From Neobacillus niacini (GTDB lineage Bacteria > Bacillota > Bacilli > Bacillales > Cytobacillaceae): a stretch of 64,000 nucleotides of DNA. Below the pieces are notes generated by a model. That model was not told where the DNA came from. It saw nothing but the letters and a program-made list of their open reading frames with translations, and searched no databases. Below, piece after piece: positions 1 through 8,792 of the stretch; within the stretch, counting starts at the first letter, position 1, and each line of letters starts with the position of its first letter. The stretch lies in NCBI RefSeq assembly GCF_030817595.1, contig NZ_JAUSZN010000001.1:3166001-3230000 (forward strand), written 5' to 3'. A program made the translations under genes and the position numbers.

Positions 1-32
1 TTATTTCCCAAAGGAATATTTTCAATATTCAT
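1..32 (-). CDS. Truncated gene start, probably ABC sugar permease
   Basis: An ATG at 32 on the minus strand is preceded by a strong GGAGGG ribosome binding site at a good distance, and the frame is open to the window edge (first ten residues begin MNIENIP). It follows the solute-binding protein gene on the same strand after about 90 bases, where an ABC permease gene is usually found. Only ten codons are visible, so the permease assignment rests on position alone. Confidence 0.45.
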   Translation of the reverse strand, partial: MNIENIPLGN

Positions 33-66
33 TAAATCCCTCCTTCGTCACCATCGTTAATTTAGT

Positions 67-101
67 GGTTTGTTACGAAGACATTTGCCTCGTAACAAAC
101 C
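67..101 (-). terminator. Intercistronic hairpin after solute-binding protein gene
   Basis: A perfect 12-bp stem (67-78 pairs with 90-101) with an 11-nt loop lies between the solute-binding protein stop and the next gene start. It lacks a clear U run on the minus strand, so it is more likely a 3' stabilising or partially attenuating hairpin. Such hairpins often keep binding-protein mRNA more abundant than permease mRNA. Confidence 0.6.
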
Positions 102-119
102 CTTCTAAGCAGGTATCAC

Positions 120-1508
120 TTATTGGTATTTATCGCCAAACTTTTGTTTTAATTTTGGCATGATGACATCATTCACAACTTCTCCCGCACTCTTTTTATT
201 CGTCCAAATTTGATCTAATCCTGGAGAAATAATCTGACTTGCCTCAGAACGGTCCCCCCAGTAATAGTTTGGATTTTGGCGAACATTTGTCATAGCCCAA
301 TCGATAACTGCTTCTTTAAATTCCTTTGGATGAATTTCAGTATCGGTCCACTCCTTAATTAATTCCGGATCCGTATACCAACTTTCTTCATTTGGCATCC
401 ATAAACCGCCATTAATTAACGGTAAGCTATTCTTAGGATTCATAATGAATTTTAAAAATTCTTTTGTTTCATCCCAATTTTCTTTTGTGTTGTCATTATT
501 GAACACAACAATTGGCGTTCCATAACTTGTTGTTACAGCCTTTTTCATTTTAGGTAATACACCAATTCCTAACTTTAGATTTTTTTCCTTTTTAGCCTTA
601 CCAAGCTCTTGCAATGCCCAATGACCATCAATATTCATGGCTACCCGCTTTGTAAGAAGTGCAGTATCAACATTAGGAATCGTAGATAGGTTAGCTGGTG
701 TTGGCATTACATGATGAACATACATTAAATCCTGCATTTTCTGTAATGCTTCGATTGTTTCAGGCTCGTCAAGAATAATATCCTTCCCATCTTCAGAAAC
801 AACTCCTCCATCGTTACTAAAAAGGATTGTCTCATAATGGTAGGTAAAGTTATTAACTCCATAAGTTTTAATATTTTTTGAATCAAATCCATCTTCATCA
901 GGATGTTTGCCGTTTCGGTCGACCGTCAATTTTTTAGCTACTTCCACAAATTCGTCCCATGTCCAAGCTTCTTCGGCTTTTGTTGGTGGATATTCGACCC
1001 CTGCCTCATCAAATAAATCTTTGTTGTAATAAATATTGGTTACTTCATTGGCTACACTGGATCCTGCAATCGGCCCATTTTCTTCATATTGAAAAATGGA
1101 ATATTTTAATTTGTTTCCGATTTCACCTGAATCAAATAAAGGTTTTAAGTCTTTAATTGCGCCGCTTTCAAGCCAAGGCGGCAAACTTCCCTCTGGGAAA
1201 TAACCTATATCAGGCAGCGTTTTAGAAGATGCCATTGTTGTCATTTTTTCAATATAGCTCCCCTGGACTTGTTGTCCTTTCACTTGAATGTTTGGATGGG
1301 AGTCGTTAAACGCTTTCAATAAAGCTTCAATGGAGTCTTTCTCCAGCGGACCTCCCCAATAAGTAAACTTCAATTGGACAGCATCACTATTACCGCCGCT
1401 CTCTTCATCCGTTCCAGCTGCGCTATTGCCGCCAAAACAACCGGATAACAATCCAGCAATCAAAATTAGTACCAAAGAAATTGCAAGATAAGACTTACTT
1501 TTTGTCAT
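120..1508 (-). CDS. Sugar ABC transporter substrate-binding lipoprotein
   Basis: This 462-residue extracellular solute-binding protein (family 1, SBP_bac_1) should capture a sugar or oligosaccharide for an ABC importer. It has a lipoprotein signal: a basic N-terminus, a hydrophobic stretch at residues 8-22 and the lipobox LLSGC with Cys24 as the lipidated residue. The body matches maltose/multiple-sugar binding proteins (WGGPLEKDSI strand near residue 50, GHWALQEL near 297). The next gene on the strand is cut by the window edge and is probably a permease. A GH127 arabinofuranosidase lies upstream on the same strand, so an arabinoside substrate is possible but not shown by sequence. No ATPase gene is visible. 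Confidence 0.85.
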   Translation of the reverse strand: MTKSKSYLAISLVLILIAGLLSGCFGGNSAAGTDEESGGNSDAVQLKFTYWGGPLEKDSIEALLKAFNDSHPNIQVKGQQVQGSYIEKMTTMASSKTLPDIGYFPEGSLPPWLESGAIKDLKPLFDSGEIGNKLKYSIFQYEENGPIAGSSVANEVTNIYYNKDLFDEAGVEYPPTKAEEAWTWDEFVEVAKKLTVDRNGKHPDEDGFDSKNIKTYGVNNFTYHYETILFSNDGGVVSEDGKDIILDEPETIEALQKMQDLMYVHHVMPTPANLSTIPNVDTALLTKRVAMNIDGHWALQELGKAKKEKNLKLGIGVLPKMKKAVTTSYGTPIVVFNNDNTKENWDETKEFLKFIMNPKNSLPLINGGLWMPNEESWYTDPELIKEWTDTEIHPKEFKEAVIDWAMTNVRQNPNYYWGDRSEASQIISPGLDQIWTNKKSAGEVVNDVIMPKLKQKFGDKYQ

Positions 1509-1587
1509 TTTTCCACATCCTTATCTCATTTTTTTACTCCAACCAATTTTATGTGATTTCGAGGATGTCAAGAAATAGAAGGTTTGA

Positions 1588-1689
1588 AACAACTTATTTT
1601 TCTAGTTGCTAGATTAATTGAAATACAGAATTTCTTGTAGGTTTTTGCTTGAGGGTGTATTAAACTGACTTATTTAAAAATAAGTTGTT
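1588..1689. repeat. Widely spaced 14-bp perfect inverted repeat
   Basis: The sequence at 1588-1601 (AACAACTTATTTTT) is perfectly inverted at 1676-1689, 74 bases apart. It lies between the solute-binding protein gene and the GH127 gene upstream of it. The arms are too far apart for a normal terminator, so they may be paired regulator sites or a long-looped RNA structure. I see no other gene in 1509-1749. Confidence 0.5.
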
Positions 1690-1749
1690 GGGTAGTGATT
1701 GAATTAAAAAATTATATCAGAAAAGAACTATACATAAGCTTCTAAATTT

Positions 1750-3699
1750 TTATTTTTCAGTTATCCATACAAGCATTTCACCAGGTTCTCGATTACACCA
1801 TGAAAAATATGGAACAGCTTTAATTGAAATTGGTTTCGTCCTACGTTCAATAGGTTTATAGAGCTCTCCATTCCATGCAGTTTCGTCAACTTGCTCTGCA
1901 TGGGCTGTTACCACACAGACTCCATCCAGCAAATTTTCTTCAAAGGTTGCTTGGAGTTTTGAATTTTTTGGTAAGGAAATGCTCGGTAAATTTGCACCAT
2001 TGTCAGCTTCCTCTAAACAGTACACAACAGGTCCACGCTGTAATGCGACCTTCCCAGCATTTTCACGCACATTCGGATTCGCACGAATTCGTTCAACCGG
2101 CATTGGAAAATGAAGTTCAATTTCATCACCTTTTTCCCAAGGGCGTGTTAGATATGCATAGCCATTCTTTAGGCAGGTATTCACTTCAATAAATTGATCA
2201 TTCACTTTTAATACGGCACCTTGGCACCATCCCGGAATTCGGACTGCGATTGTAAATTCGCTAGACTTTTCTGGAGAAAGCGTGATCTTCACCTGTCCAT
2301 CCCAAGGATATTTGGTTTCTTGAACCAATTGCACATTCTGTCCATCAATATTTAGTTCTGATTCATTACCCATATACAGGTGAACAAAAACTTCATTTTG
2401 GTTAACTGAATAAATGTAACGTCCAATTGATGCAATTAATCGAGCAAGATTTGGTGGGCAGCATGCGCAGCTGTACCATTTTTGTCTTATTGGCTTTACA
2501 TGTCCTTTATCATGGCGTTTTTCACTTGATTTCGGATGCACTTCTAATGGATTAACATAAAAGAACTTCTTTCCACTTAAATCCATTCCGCTGATTGTCC
2601 CGTTATATAAAGCCCGCTCCATTACATCCGCATATTTACTATTTTTTTCAAGATTCAACATTCGATTTGCCCAAAAGACTAATCCAATAGATGCACAAGT
2701 CTCGGTATAGCACGTATCATTTGGGAGATCATAATCAAAAGAAAATGCTTCCCCAAAGACTTGGGATCCTACTCCACCAGTAATATACATTTGCTTTTGT
2801 GTTACATTTTCCCACAACGTTTCAGTTGCTTCCTTTAAAGATTCGTCTCCTGTTTCTTTCGCCAGATCGGCCATCGCCGTATACATATACATGGCTCTTA
2901 CTGCATGCCCAACCGCTTCTTTTTGTTCTCGAACTGGTAAATGTGCTTGATGATAGCTATATGGACCGAACTCTGCGTCATCCCACCAGAATTTTTTATC
3001 GTCATGTCTTGCTTCCTTTTCTAAATCGAAAAAGTGAGGCTGCTGACCACGCTCATCAATAAAGAGTTTACTAAGGCTTAAATAACGTTCATTTCCTGTT
3101 ACCTGATACAATTTAACTAATGCTAATTCTATTTCTTGGTGGCCATCATAGCCCCTTATCTTATTTTCTTCTTTACCGAATACGGAATCGATATGATCAA
3201 CAAAACGGCACATTATATCTAGCAGTTTTCGTTTTCCAGTAACTTGGTAATAGGCAACAGCGGCTTCAATCATATGTCCTGCGCAGTACATTTCATGTTG
3301 GTCGCGAAGATTGCTCCATTTCCCATCCGGTTCTTTTACCGAAAAAAACGTATTCAAGTAGCCATTTTTTTGTTGTGCTCTTCCAATTAAATCAATGACT
3401 TCATCAGCTGTTTTTTCTAAATCAGGATTCGGATCTGTTTCTAAGCTATATGCTGTAGCTTCTAACCATTTTGCCACATCACTGTCCTGAAACACAAAAC
3501 CGTAAAATTCACCGGTAGATTCACCAGCTGCAATTTTAAAGTTCTCCATTGCGTGGCTTGCAGGAGCATCTGGAATACGATCATTTAAAGCCTCCCACTG
3601 ATAAGGGATAACCTCATCACGGATCACATCCATACGACTTCTCCAAAAACTATCTGTAATTTTAACATTTTCAAGCTTTCTAATTTCAGTATCTTTCAA
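1750..3699 (-). CDS. GH127 beta-L-arabinofuranosidase, HypBA1-like
   Basis: A 649-residue DUF1680/GH127 glycoside hydrolase with no signal peptide, so probably cytoplasmic. The characterised family member HypBA1 (658 aa) removes beta-L-arabinofuranose from arabinooligosaccharides linked to hydroxyproline. Its catalytic residues are conserved here with constant offset: acid/base Glu317, zinc-ligand Glu333 and Cys335 (TETCAS), and the Cys413-Cys414 pair (CACCPPN) containing the nucleophilic cysteine. The catalytic (alpha/alpha)6 barrel comes first, followed by beta-sandwich domains. A cre-like site lies 51-65 bases upstream, suggesting CcpA repression. It is divergent from an AraC regulator. 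The nearby hydroxyproline pathway makes a hydroxyproline-linked arabinoside plausible as substrate. Family confidence is high, exact substrate moderate. Confidence 0.9.
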   Translation of the reverse strand: MKDTEIRKLENVKITDSFWRSRMDVIRDEVIPYQWEALNDRIPDAPASHAMENFKIAAGESTGEFYGFVFQDSDVAKWLEATAYSLETDPNPDLEKTADEVIDLIGRAQQKNGYLNTFFSVKEPDGKWSNLRDQHEMYCAGHMIEAAVAYYQVTGKRKLLDIMCRFVDHIDSVFGKEENKIRGYDGHQEIELALVKLYQVTGNERYLSLSKLFIDERGQQPHFFDLEKEARHDDKKFWWDDAEFGPYSYHQAHLPVREQKEAVGHAVRAMYMYTAMADLAKETGDESLKEATETLWENVTQKQMYITGGVGSQVFGEAFSFDYDLPNDTCYTETCASIGLVFWANRMLNLEKNSKYADVMERALYNGTISGMDLSGKKFFYVNPLEVHPKSSEKRHDKGHVKPIRQKWYSCACCPPNLARLIASIGRYIYSVNQNEVFVHLYMGNESELNIDGQNVQLVQETKYPWDGQVKITLSPEKSSEFTIAVRIPGWCQGAVLKVNDQFIEVNTCLKNGYAYLTRPWEKGDEIELHFPMPVERIRANPNVRENAGKVALQRGPVVYCLEEADNGANLPSISLPKNSKLQATFEENLLDGVCVVTAHAEQVDETAWNGELYKPIERRTKPISIKAVPYFSWCNREPGEMLVWITEK

Positions 3700-4028
3700 A
3701 AAGTTCTTCCCCCTTCAATTTTCTTGATTTACTTAAAATTTCAATAACATGAACACGCTTTCAAATTTTAATGTAAATTTGTAACACCTCCTAGGTAATT
3801 TGTTAGCGGGGTTTTCTACATTTCTGATAAAATAGTATTTAATTATCTAACATCTTGTAATCAATTAATATTAGAATTTTTCTAATAGTTTGATTAGTTA
3901 AAATGATAGCATTTAGAAACTAATATTGTCAGTAGTCCAACAATAACATTAGGTGTACAAAATCGACTTTTTAAAAAAGAAATGAAGAGGATGTAAAATA
4001 GTAAATTCCTAAACAGTAAGGGTGAAAT
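3700..4028. promoter_or_regulatory. Divergent control region between GH127 and araC-type gene
   Basis: This 329-bp AT-rich stretch holds no gene. It separates the minus-strand GH127 gene from the plus-strand AraC regulator and must carry both promoters. I can name only the cre site at 3750-3764 with confidence. A run of direct and inverted TTAATTA-like words near 3838-3900 may contain AraC sites, but no clear operator stands out. Confidence 0.5.
3750..3764 (-). promoter_or_regulatory. cre (CcpA) site upstream of GH127 gene
   Basis: Read on the minus strand, TTGAAAGCGTGTTCA matches the cre consensus WTGNAANCGNWNNCW at 14 of 15 positions. It is 51-65 bases before the GH127 start, where bound CcpA would repress initiation. 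Confidence 0.7.
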
Positions 4029-4928
4029 ATGTTGAGACAATTTCTGAAATCAGATGTAAATACTCCTATTGAATTTATTTCTTGCGGACAATTTGTTTCA
4101 AGTGAACCTTGGATACACACTAAACGTAACCTTAAAAGTTTCGAAATAATTATTGGTGTAAAAGAAACACTTTACATTAAGCAAGATGACATTCAATATG
4201 AAGTAAAACCTGGGGATATCCTTCTGGTATTATCTTTACACACCCATGAAGGTTATAAGCTGTGTAATCCTGGAGTATCATTTTACTGGTGTCATTTTTA
4301 TTGTAGTGATAATTTTTCATTGATTGATGATAAGACTATGGAGGAAGAGGTAATAGCATTTCGTTCTAATCCTGATTATGATAGATTGAACTCACATATA
4401 TTTATACCAATCTATTCAATTCCTCAAAGAATTGAGAGAATCAATATACTATTTAATCAATTACAAGATGTAGCTAATGCAAACTACTATAACAAACGAA
4501 GTGTTGATTATTTAGTAACGTCCCTGTTAATTGAAATATCAGAACAATCCCTTTCCAATTTCCAAACAACAAAAGAAAAAACAAAAGCTGATAAAAATCT
4601 AGTTAAAATTGTTGAATGGCTACGTATACATGCAATGGATACTATTTCAGTTGCTTCTATTGCTGAACAGTTTAATTATAATCCAGACTATTTATCTCGT
4701 GTTTTCAAGCAAAAGCATGGTATAAATATCCAAGAATATATTCACATGCTCAAAATATCTAAAGCAAAAGACATGTTGTCTTCTACAAACATAGGTATTA
4801 AATCGATTGCCCATGCAGTTGGAATTTCTGATGAGAAATACTTTATGAAGCTATTTAAGAAATACGAAAAATTGACCCCTACAGAATTTCGTAAAGCTTA
4901 CTACCGGACACATTTAAATAAAGAATAA
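4029..4928 (+). CDS. AraC-family transcriptional regulator with cupin sensor domain
   Basis: A 299-residue regulator. Residues about 15-110 form a cupin-like AraC sugar-binding domain, and residues about 195-295 form the double helix-turn-helix (first helix pair around VASIAEQF-NYNPDYLSRVFKQ, second around IGIKSIAHAVGISDEKYFMKLFKK). It is divergent from one GH127 gene and lies directly upstream of another, so it probably senses an arabinose-containing sugar and controls both; that is inference from position. Its last three codons and the following terminator are duplicated at 7601-7645. Confidence 0.88.
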   Translation: MLRQFLKSDVNTPIEFISCGQFVSSEPWIHTKRNLKSFEIIIGVKETLYIKQDDIQYEVKPGDILLVLSLHTHEGYKLCNPGVSFYWCHFYCSDNFSLIDDKTMEEEVIAFRSNPDYDRLNSHIFIPIYSIPQRIERINILFNQLQDVANANYYNKRSVDYLVTSLLIEISEQSLSNFQTTKEKTKADKNLVKIVEWLRIHAMDTISVASIAEQFNYNPDYLSRVFKQKHGINIQEYIHMLKISKAKDMLSSTNIGIKSIAHAVGISDEKYFMKLFKKYEKLTPTEFRKAYYRTHLNKE

Positions 4929-4963
4929 AAAATAATAGAGGGGCAATTTGCCCCTCTATTGAC
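4919..4963. repeat. Left copy of 45-bp direct repeat with 13-bp hairpin
   Basis: This segment starts in the last codons of the AraC gene and includes a 13-bp hairpin (4934-4946 with 4948-4960). It is identical at 44 of 45 positions to 7601-7645, in the same orientation. The T-rich flank lies on the minus-strand side, so it is oriented as a minus-strand terminator although no minus-strand gene now ends here. The pair brackets the second GH127 gene. Confidence 0.85.
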
Positions 4964-5032
4964 ACGATTGCTCCAGGAAGAAATGGGTAAACATGAAAGA
5001 AAAGTAAAGAAAATTTGCTAACATCAAATATG

Positions 5033-5078
5033 CCCCAATAAAAAAATCAGCAGATAGTCGCTGATTTTTTTATTGGGG
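5033..5078 (+). terminator. Perfect 19-bp stem hairpin
   Basis: Positions 5033-5051 pair without mismatch with 5060-5078 around an 8-nt loop; the stem contains A7/T7 tracts with CCCC/GGGG at the base, and TTTTCT follows. It is probably the working terminator for the AraC gene in the 315-bp gap before the second GH127 gene. Confidence 0.65.
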
Positions 5079-5193
5079 TTTTCTAAAAATCTATTGAAAG
5101 GTTAAAAAGCATAATTAATGGCGTTCAAAGGAAGAAATGAAAGTTTACAATATATATAGTCAATTTAAACCACCTAATCTTATTTTTTAACTA

Positions 5194-5222
5194 CCGACAA
5201 TAATGACCCTTTTTTGTATACT
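5194..5222 (+). promoter_or_regulatory. Sigma-A promoter of second GH127 gene
   Basis: The -35 CCGACA (5194-5199) and -10 TATACT (5217-5222) are separated by exactly 17 bases. The predicted start falls near 5229, inside the cre site that follows. Confidence 0.65.
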
Positions 5223-5226
5223 CTTT

Positions 5227-5241
5227 ATGTAAGCGTTTTAT
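5227..5241 (+). promoter_or_regulatory. cre (CcpA) site over transcription start of second GH127 gene
   Basis: ATGTAAGCGTTTTAT matches the cre consensus at 14 of 15 positions and covers the predicted transcription start. This placement is typical of direct CcpA repression. Confidence 0.7.
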
Positions 5242-5264
5242 AAATGATGAATGGAGGAAAAATA

Positions 5265-7553
5265 ATGTTAGATGTATTAAGTGATAGGGAAATTGTTGAA
5301 AAAGATATTGAAGCTTTATATCTAGGAAACTTAAAAACTGTAGAATTTGATATAAAACTTCCGACTGAAGGAAAATTTGGATCAAACATTACTTGGCGTT
5401 CAAAGGATGATCGCTGGATTGATGGTACAGGCAGAGTTCATCGACCAGAATATGGTAAAGGTGATCGAATTGTTCCAATAACTGCAACTTTTTCATATGG
5501 TGAATTCTCAATGGATAAGATTTATGAAGTGAATATTTTAGAAGAAGAAAACAAAATTCAATTAGAAAAAGTTTTTCCAATTGTTCTTGAAAAGAAAGTA
5601 AATGAAGAATTTTACCTTCCATCAGTAGTAGCGATTCAAACAAAACGTGGCGATGTAATTGCACACTCAATTACGTGGAACGAAGAAGAGAGAAAAAGAT
5701 ATGATGATATTGGTGAAAAAACTGTTTATGGAAGATTAACTGATACAGACTATGAAATAAAAGCAACAATTAACATTAAAAGAAAAATTGATATTCACCA
5801 GGACAAATCCACTAAAGTAAATAGTATTTCGACTACCAAAGTTCGATTAAAAGAGAACACACTTTTCAAGAAGGCTCAGGACCGGCGTTTAGCATTTCTA
5901 CTTTCTGTTAATGACGATCAGATGCTATATAACTTTAGAAAAACTTCCGGTTTGGATACGAAAGGTGCTCCTGAAATGATTGGGTGGGATTCACCAGATA
6001 GTTTACTTAGAGGTCACACTACAGGGCATTATCTATCTGCACTCGCCTTATGTTATGCTGCAACGGATAATAAAACTATATTTGAAAAACTAACCTATGT
6101 GATCTCTGAACTTAATAAAGTTCAGTTGGCATTTGAAGCAACTGGAAACTATGGATACGGATTTCTCAGTGGCTATTCCGAAGAACAATTCGATCTTTTG
6201 GAACAGTATACCCGTTACCCCAAAATTTGGGCGCCTTATTATACACTGCATAAAATATTTGCCGGCTTATTAGATAGTTACAATTTAGTCAAAATTGATT
6301 TAGCATTAACCATTGCCGATAAACTTGGGGATTGGGTATACAATCGTCTAAGTGTATTACCAAACAAACAATTGAAAAAAATGTGGGGCATGTATATTGC
6401 TGGCGAATTGGGTGGAATGAATGAATCACTAGCTGAATTATATATGTATACCAAAAAGGAAAAACATATTAAGGCAGCAAAACTATTTGACAATGATCGA
6501 TTATTCTTCCCAATGGAACAAAAGATTGATGCATTGGGTTCACTACATGCCAATCAACACATTCCGCAGGTAATCGGTGCAATGAGAATATTCGATACCA
6601 CAAAAGAGAAAAAATACTACGAAATCTCTCATTTCTTTTGGAAATCTGTGGTAAACGCACATATTTATTCAATTGGTGGAACTGGTGAGGGAGAAATGTT
6701 TAAACAGCCTTTACAAATTGGGACAAATATTTCCGACAATACTGCAGAAACCTGTGCTTCCTATAATATGCTAAAATTAACAAAAAATCTTTATGAATAT
6801 GAAAATGACGTAAGATTTATGGATTATTACGAAAGAACAATGTTCAATCATATCCTTTCAAGTACAGATCATGAATGTAAAGGAGCAAGCACGTATTTCA
6901 TGCCAACCCGACCAGGCAGCCGAAAAGAATTTGATAGAGAAAATACTTGCTGTCATGGTACAGGATTAGAAAATCACTTCAAATACACAGAAGCTTTGTA
7001 CTTTACAGATGAAGAATCACTGTATGTGAATTTGTTTGTCTCTTCTGAAATTGACGATAAGGAAAACGGCATACAAATAGAGCAAAAAGTTCATGACCCA
7101 TTTTTAGGATCTTTTGAATTGCATATAACAAAATTGGCGAAAAATTTGTTAAAAATACGCTTACCTTATTGGCATAAGGGTGCTGTGAAAATTTTGGTTA
7201 ATCAATTGGAATATCATGCCAAAGAACTAACTGGATACTTAATAATTGAAAAACAATGGATAAAAGGTGATAAAGTATCTATTCAATTTTCTCCGACCCT
7301 GAGACTTGAAGCTACACCCGATAAGAAAAACATTGTTTCTATAGCCTATGGGCCATATATTTTAGCAGCCATCTCAAATAAGGAAAATTACTTAGAATTA
7401 CCAATAAATGAGAAGAATCTTCATAAAAAATTTATAAGAATTGAGGAAACGAATCATTTTATATATGAGGCAGAACAAATTAAATTTGTTCCACTAGCGG
7501 AAGTAAATCATGAGCACTACCATCTTTATATAAAAACAAATACTCTTTTATAG
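5265..7553 (+). CDS. GH127/GH146-type beta-L-arabinofuranosidase with N-terminal Ig-like domain
   Basis: A 762-residue DUF1680-family hydrolase. I chose the ATG at 5265 because GGAGGAAA lies 5 bases before it; the upstream ATG at 5244 precedes this ribosome binding site. Residues about 1-95 resemble the atrophied bacterial Ig-like domain found on some firmicute glycosidases. The catalytic barrel follows, with the family's zinc/thiol residues Glu495, Cys497 (TAETCAS) and Cys562-Cys563 (TCCHG). There is no signal peptide, so it is probably intracellular. It is distant from the GH127 at 1750-3699 and resembles the longer GH146-like branch, so it may act on a different arabinoside. It is bracketed by a 45-bp direct repeat, which suggests later insertion. 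Confidence 0.85.
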   Translation: MLDVLSDREIVEKDIEALYLGNLKTVEFDIKLPTEGKFGSNITWRSKDDRWIDGTGRVHRPEYGKGDRIVPITATFSYGEFSMDKIYEVNILEEENKIQLEKVFPIVLEKKVNEEFYLPSVVAIQTKRGDVIAHSITWNEEERKRYDDIGEKTVYGRLTDTDYEIKATINIKRKIDIHQDKSTKVNSISTTKVRLKENTLFKKAQDRRLAFLLSVNDDQMLYNFRKTSGLDTKGAPEMIGWDSPDSLLRGHTTGHYLSALALCYAATDNKTIFEKLTYVISELNKVQLAFEATGNYGYGFLSGYSEEQFDLLEQYTRYPKIWAPYYTLHKIFAGLLDSYNLVKIDLALTIADKLGDWVYNRLSVLPNKQLKKMWGMYIAGELGGMNESLAELYMYTKKEKHIKAAKLFDNDRLFFPMEQKIDALGSLHANQHIPQVIGAMRIFDTTKEKKYYEISHFFWKSVVNAHIYSIGGTGEGEMFKQPLQIGTNISDNTAETCASYNMLKLTKNLYEYENDVRFMDYYERTMFNHILSSTDHECKGASTYFMPTRPGSRKEFDRENTCCHGTGLENHFKYTEALYFTDEESLYVNLFVSSEIDDKENGIQIEQKVHDPFLGSFELHITKLAKNLLKIRLPYWHKGAVKILVNQLEYHAKELTGYLIIEKQWIKGDKVSIQFSPTLRLEATPDKKNIVSIAYGPYILAAISNKENYLELPINEKNLHKKFIRIEETNHFIYEAEQIKFVPLAEVNHEHYHLYIKTNTLL

Positions 7554-7600
7554 AGGCTTATACTCCAAAATTCCACATAGAGATTTTTGTCCGTTGGCTC

Positions 7601-7645
7601 TAAAGAATAAAAAATAATAGAGGGGCAAATTGCCCCTCTATTGAC
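7601..7645 (-). terminator. Right copy of 45-bp repeat; terminator for peptidase gene
   Basis: The hairpin's minus-strand 3' flank is U-rich (ATTATTTTTTATTC), making it a good intrinsic terminator for the peptidase gene that ends at 7662. The segment also contains AAAGAATAA, equal to the last codons of the AraC gene, although here it follows unrelated sequence. Confidence 0.8.
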
Positions 7646-7661
7646 TAAATCGATTTTCCCA

Positions 7662-8723
7662 CTACAAAATAATAAGCTCCTTTGGCGATTTTGTAATTAT
7701 ATTATTTCCATATTCAGTTATTAAAATATCGTCCTCTATTCGCACACCGCTTAGGTCGGGAATATATATACCTGGCTCAACAGTAACAATCATTCCAGGT
7801 TTTAGAATTATATCACACTTCGGAGACATGAAAGGTTCCTCATGAATATCTAATCCTATACCATGTCCAGATCCATGTCCATACTGTTCTCCATAGCCCT
7901 TCTCTGTTATATAATCCCTAGTAAATGCATCAGCCTCCTGACCTGTTATACCTGGTTTTATAGATGCAAGGGCATTTGATAGCGCCTCAAACACAATATT
8001 ATATATTTCTTTTAATTCCGCTCTCGGTTCGCCTACTGCGATTGTTCTTGTCATATCAGAACGATACCCTTGATAGTAAGCACCAAAATCAAGTGTCACC
8101 ATGTCGCCTGTTTCAATTAACTTTGTACTCGCAACTCCATGGGGAAGTGCAGAGCGTTGACCAGAAGCAACGATGATATCATATGCCGATGACGTGGCCC
8201 CCAATTTCCTCATATAAAATTCTAATTCGTTTGCTACATCAAGTTCCGTTACACCAGGGCGTATGAAGTCTAATATCCTAGTAAATGCAGAATCGGCAAT
8301 TTTTGCAGCAGTTTTTATCTTTTCAATTTCTTCTTTTGTTTTAATCATCCTAAGCATTTCAATAACTCCCGAGAGTGGAACCATTTCAGCCTTTACTTTC
8401 TCATTGTACTGTGAAAATATTTGATAGGTTACATCTTCTGCTTCAAAGCCTAAATGGGTAATGCCTAATCGATCCAGCATTTTCGATATTTCTTCATAGA
8501 CTGTTCCACATATTTGGATGACCGAAAAATCTTTTACTTGTGAATTGGCTTGTTCTACATAACGAAAATCCACAAATAAGGCAGCTTCTGTTTTTGTAAT
8601 AACAGCAACCCCAGCACTCCCAGTAAAACCGGTTAGATATCTGCGGTTCCGGCCATTCGTAATTAATAGTGCATTAACCCCTAATTCATCGAACTGGTCC
8701 CTTAATTGTGTTAGATTTTGCAT
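7662..8723 (-). CDS. M24 family Xaa-Pro peptidase
   Basis: A 353-residue metallopeptidase of the prolidase/aminopeptidase P type (PepQ/YqhT-like) that cleaves peptides next to proline. An N-terminal creatinase-like domain (about 1-125) is followed by the pita-bread catalytic domain. The five metal ligands are visible: Asp in VTLDFGA, Asp in YRSDMTRT, His in GHGIGLDIHE, Glu in TVEPGIY and Glu in VRIEDDIL. It lies 69 bases downstream of the AGCS symporter gene on the same strand with no terminator between, so both are probably cotranscribed. In this setting it could release proline or hydroxyproline from imported peptides; hydroxyproline specificity is inferred only. Confidence 0.88.
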   Translation of the reverse strand: MQNLTQLRDQFDELGVNALLITNGRNRRYLTGFTGSAGVAVITKTEAALFVDFRYVEQANSQVKDFSVIQICGTVYEEISKMLDRLGITHLGFEAEDVTYQIFSQYNEKVKAEMVPLSGVIEMLRMIKTKEEIEKIKTAAKIADSAFTRILDFIRPGVTELDVANELEFYMRKLGATSSAYDIIVASGQRSALPHGVASTKLIETGDMVTLDFGAYYQGYRSDMTRTIAVGEPRAELKEIYNIVFEALSNALASIKPGITGQEADAFTRDYITEKGYGEQYGHGSGHGIGLDIHEEPFMSPKCDIILKPGMIVTVEPGIYIPDLSGVRIEDDILITEYGNNIITKSPKELIIL

Positions 8724-8792
8724 TTAGTATCATGCCCTCCTTTATAAGTCTCTCGGAAAATAAAATTTACGCATAAGCTCTAAATCTAGTTG

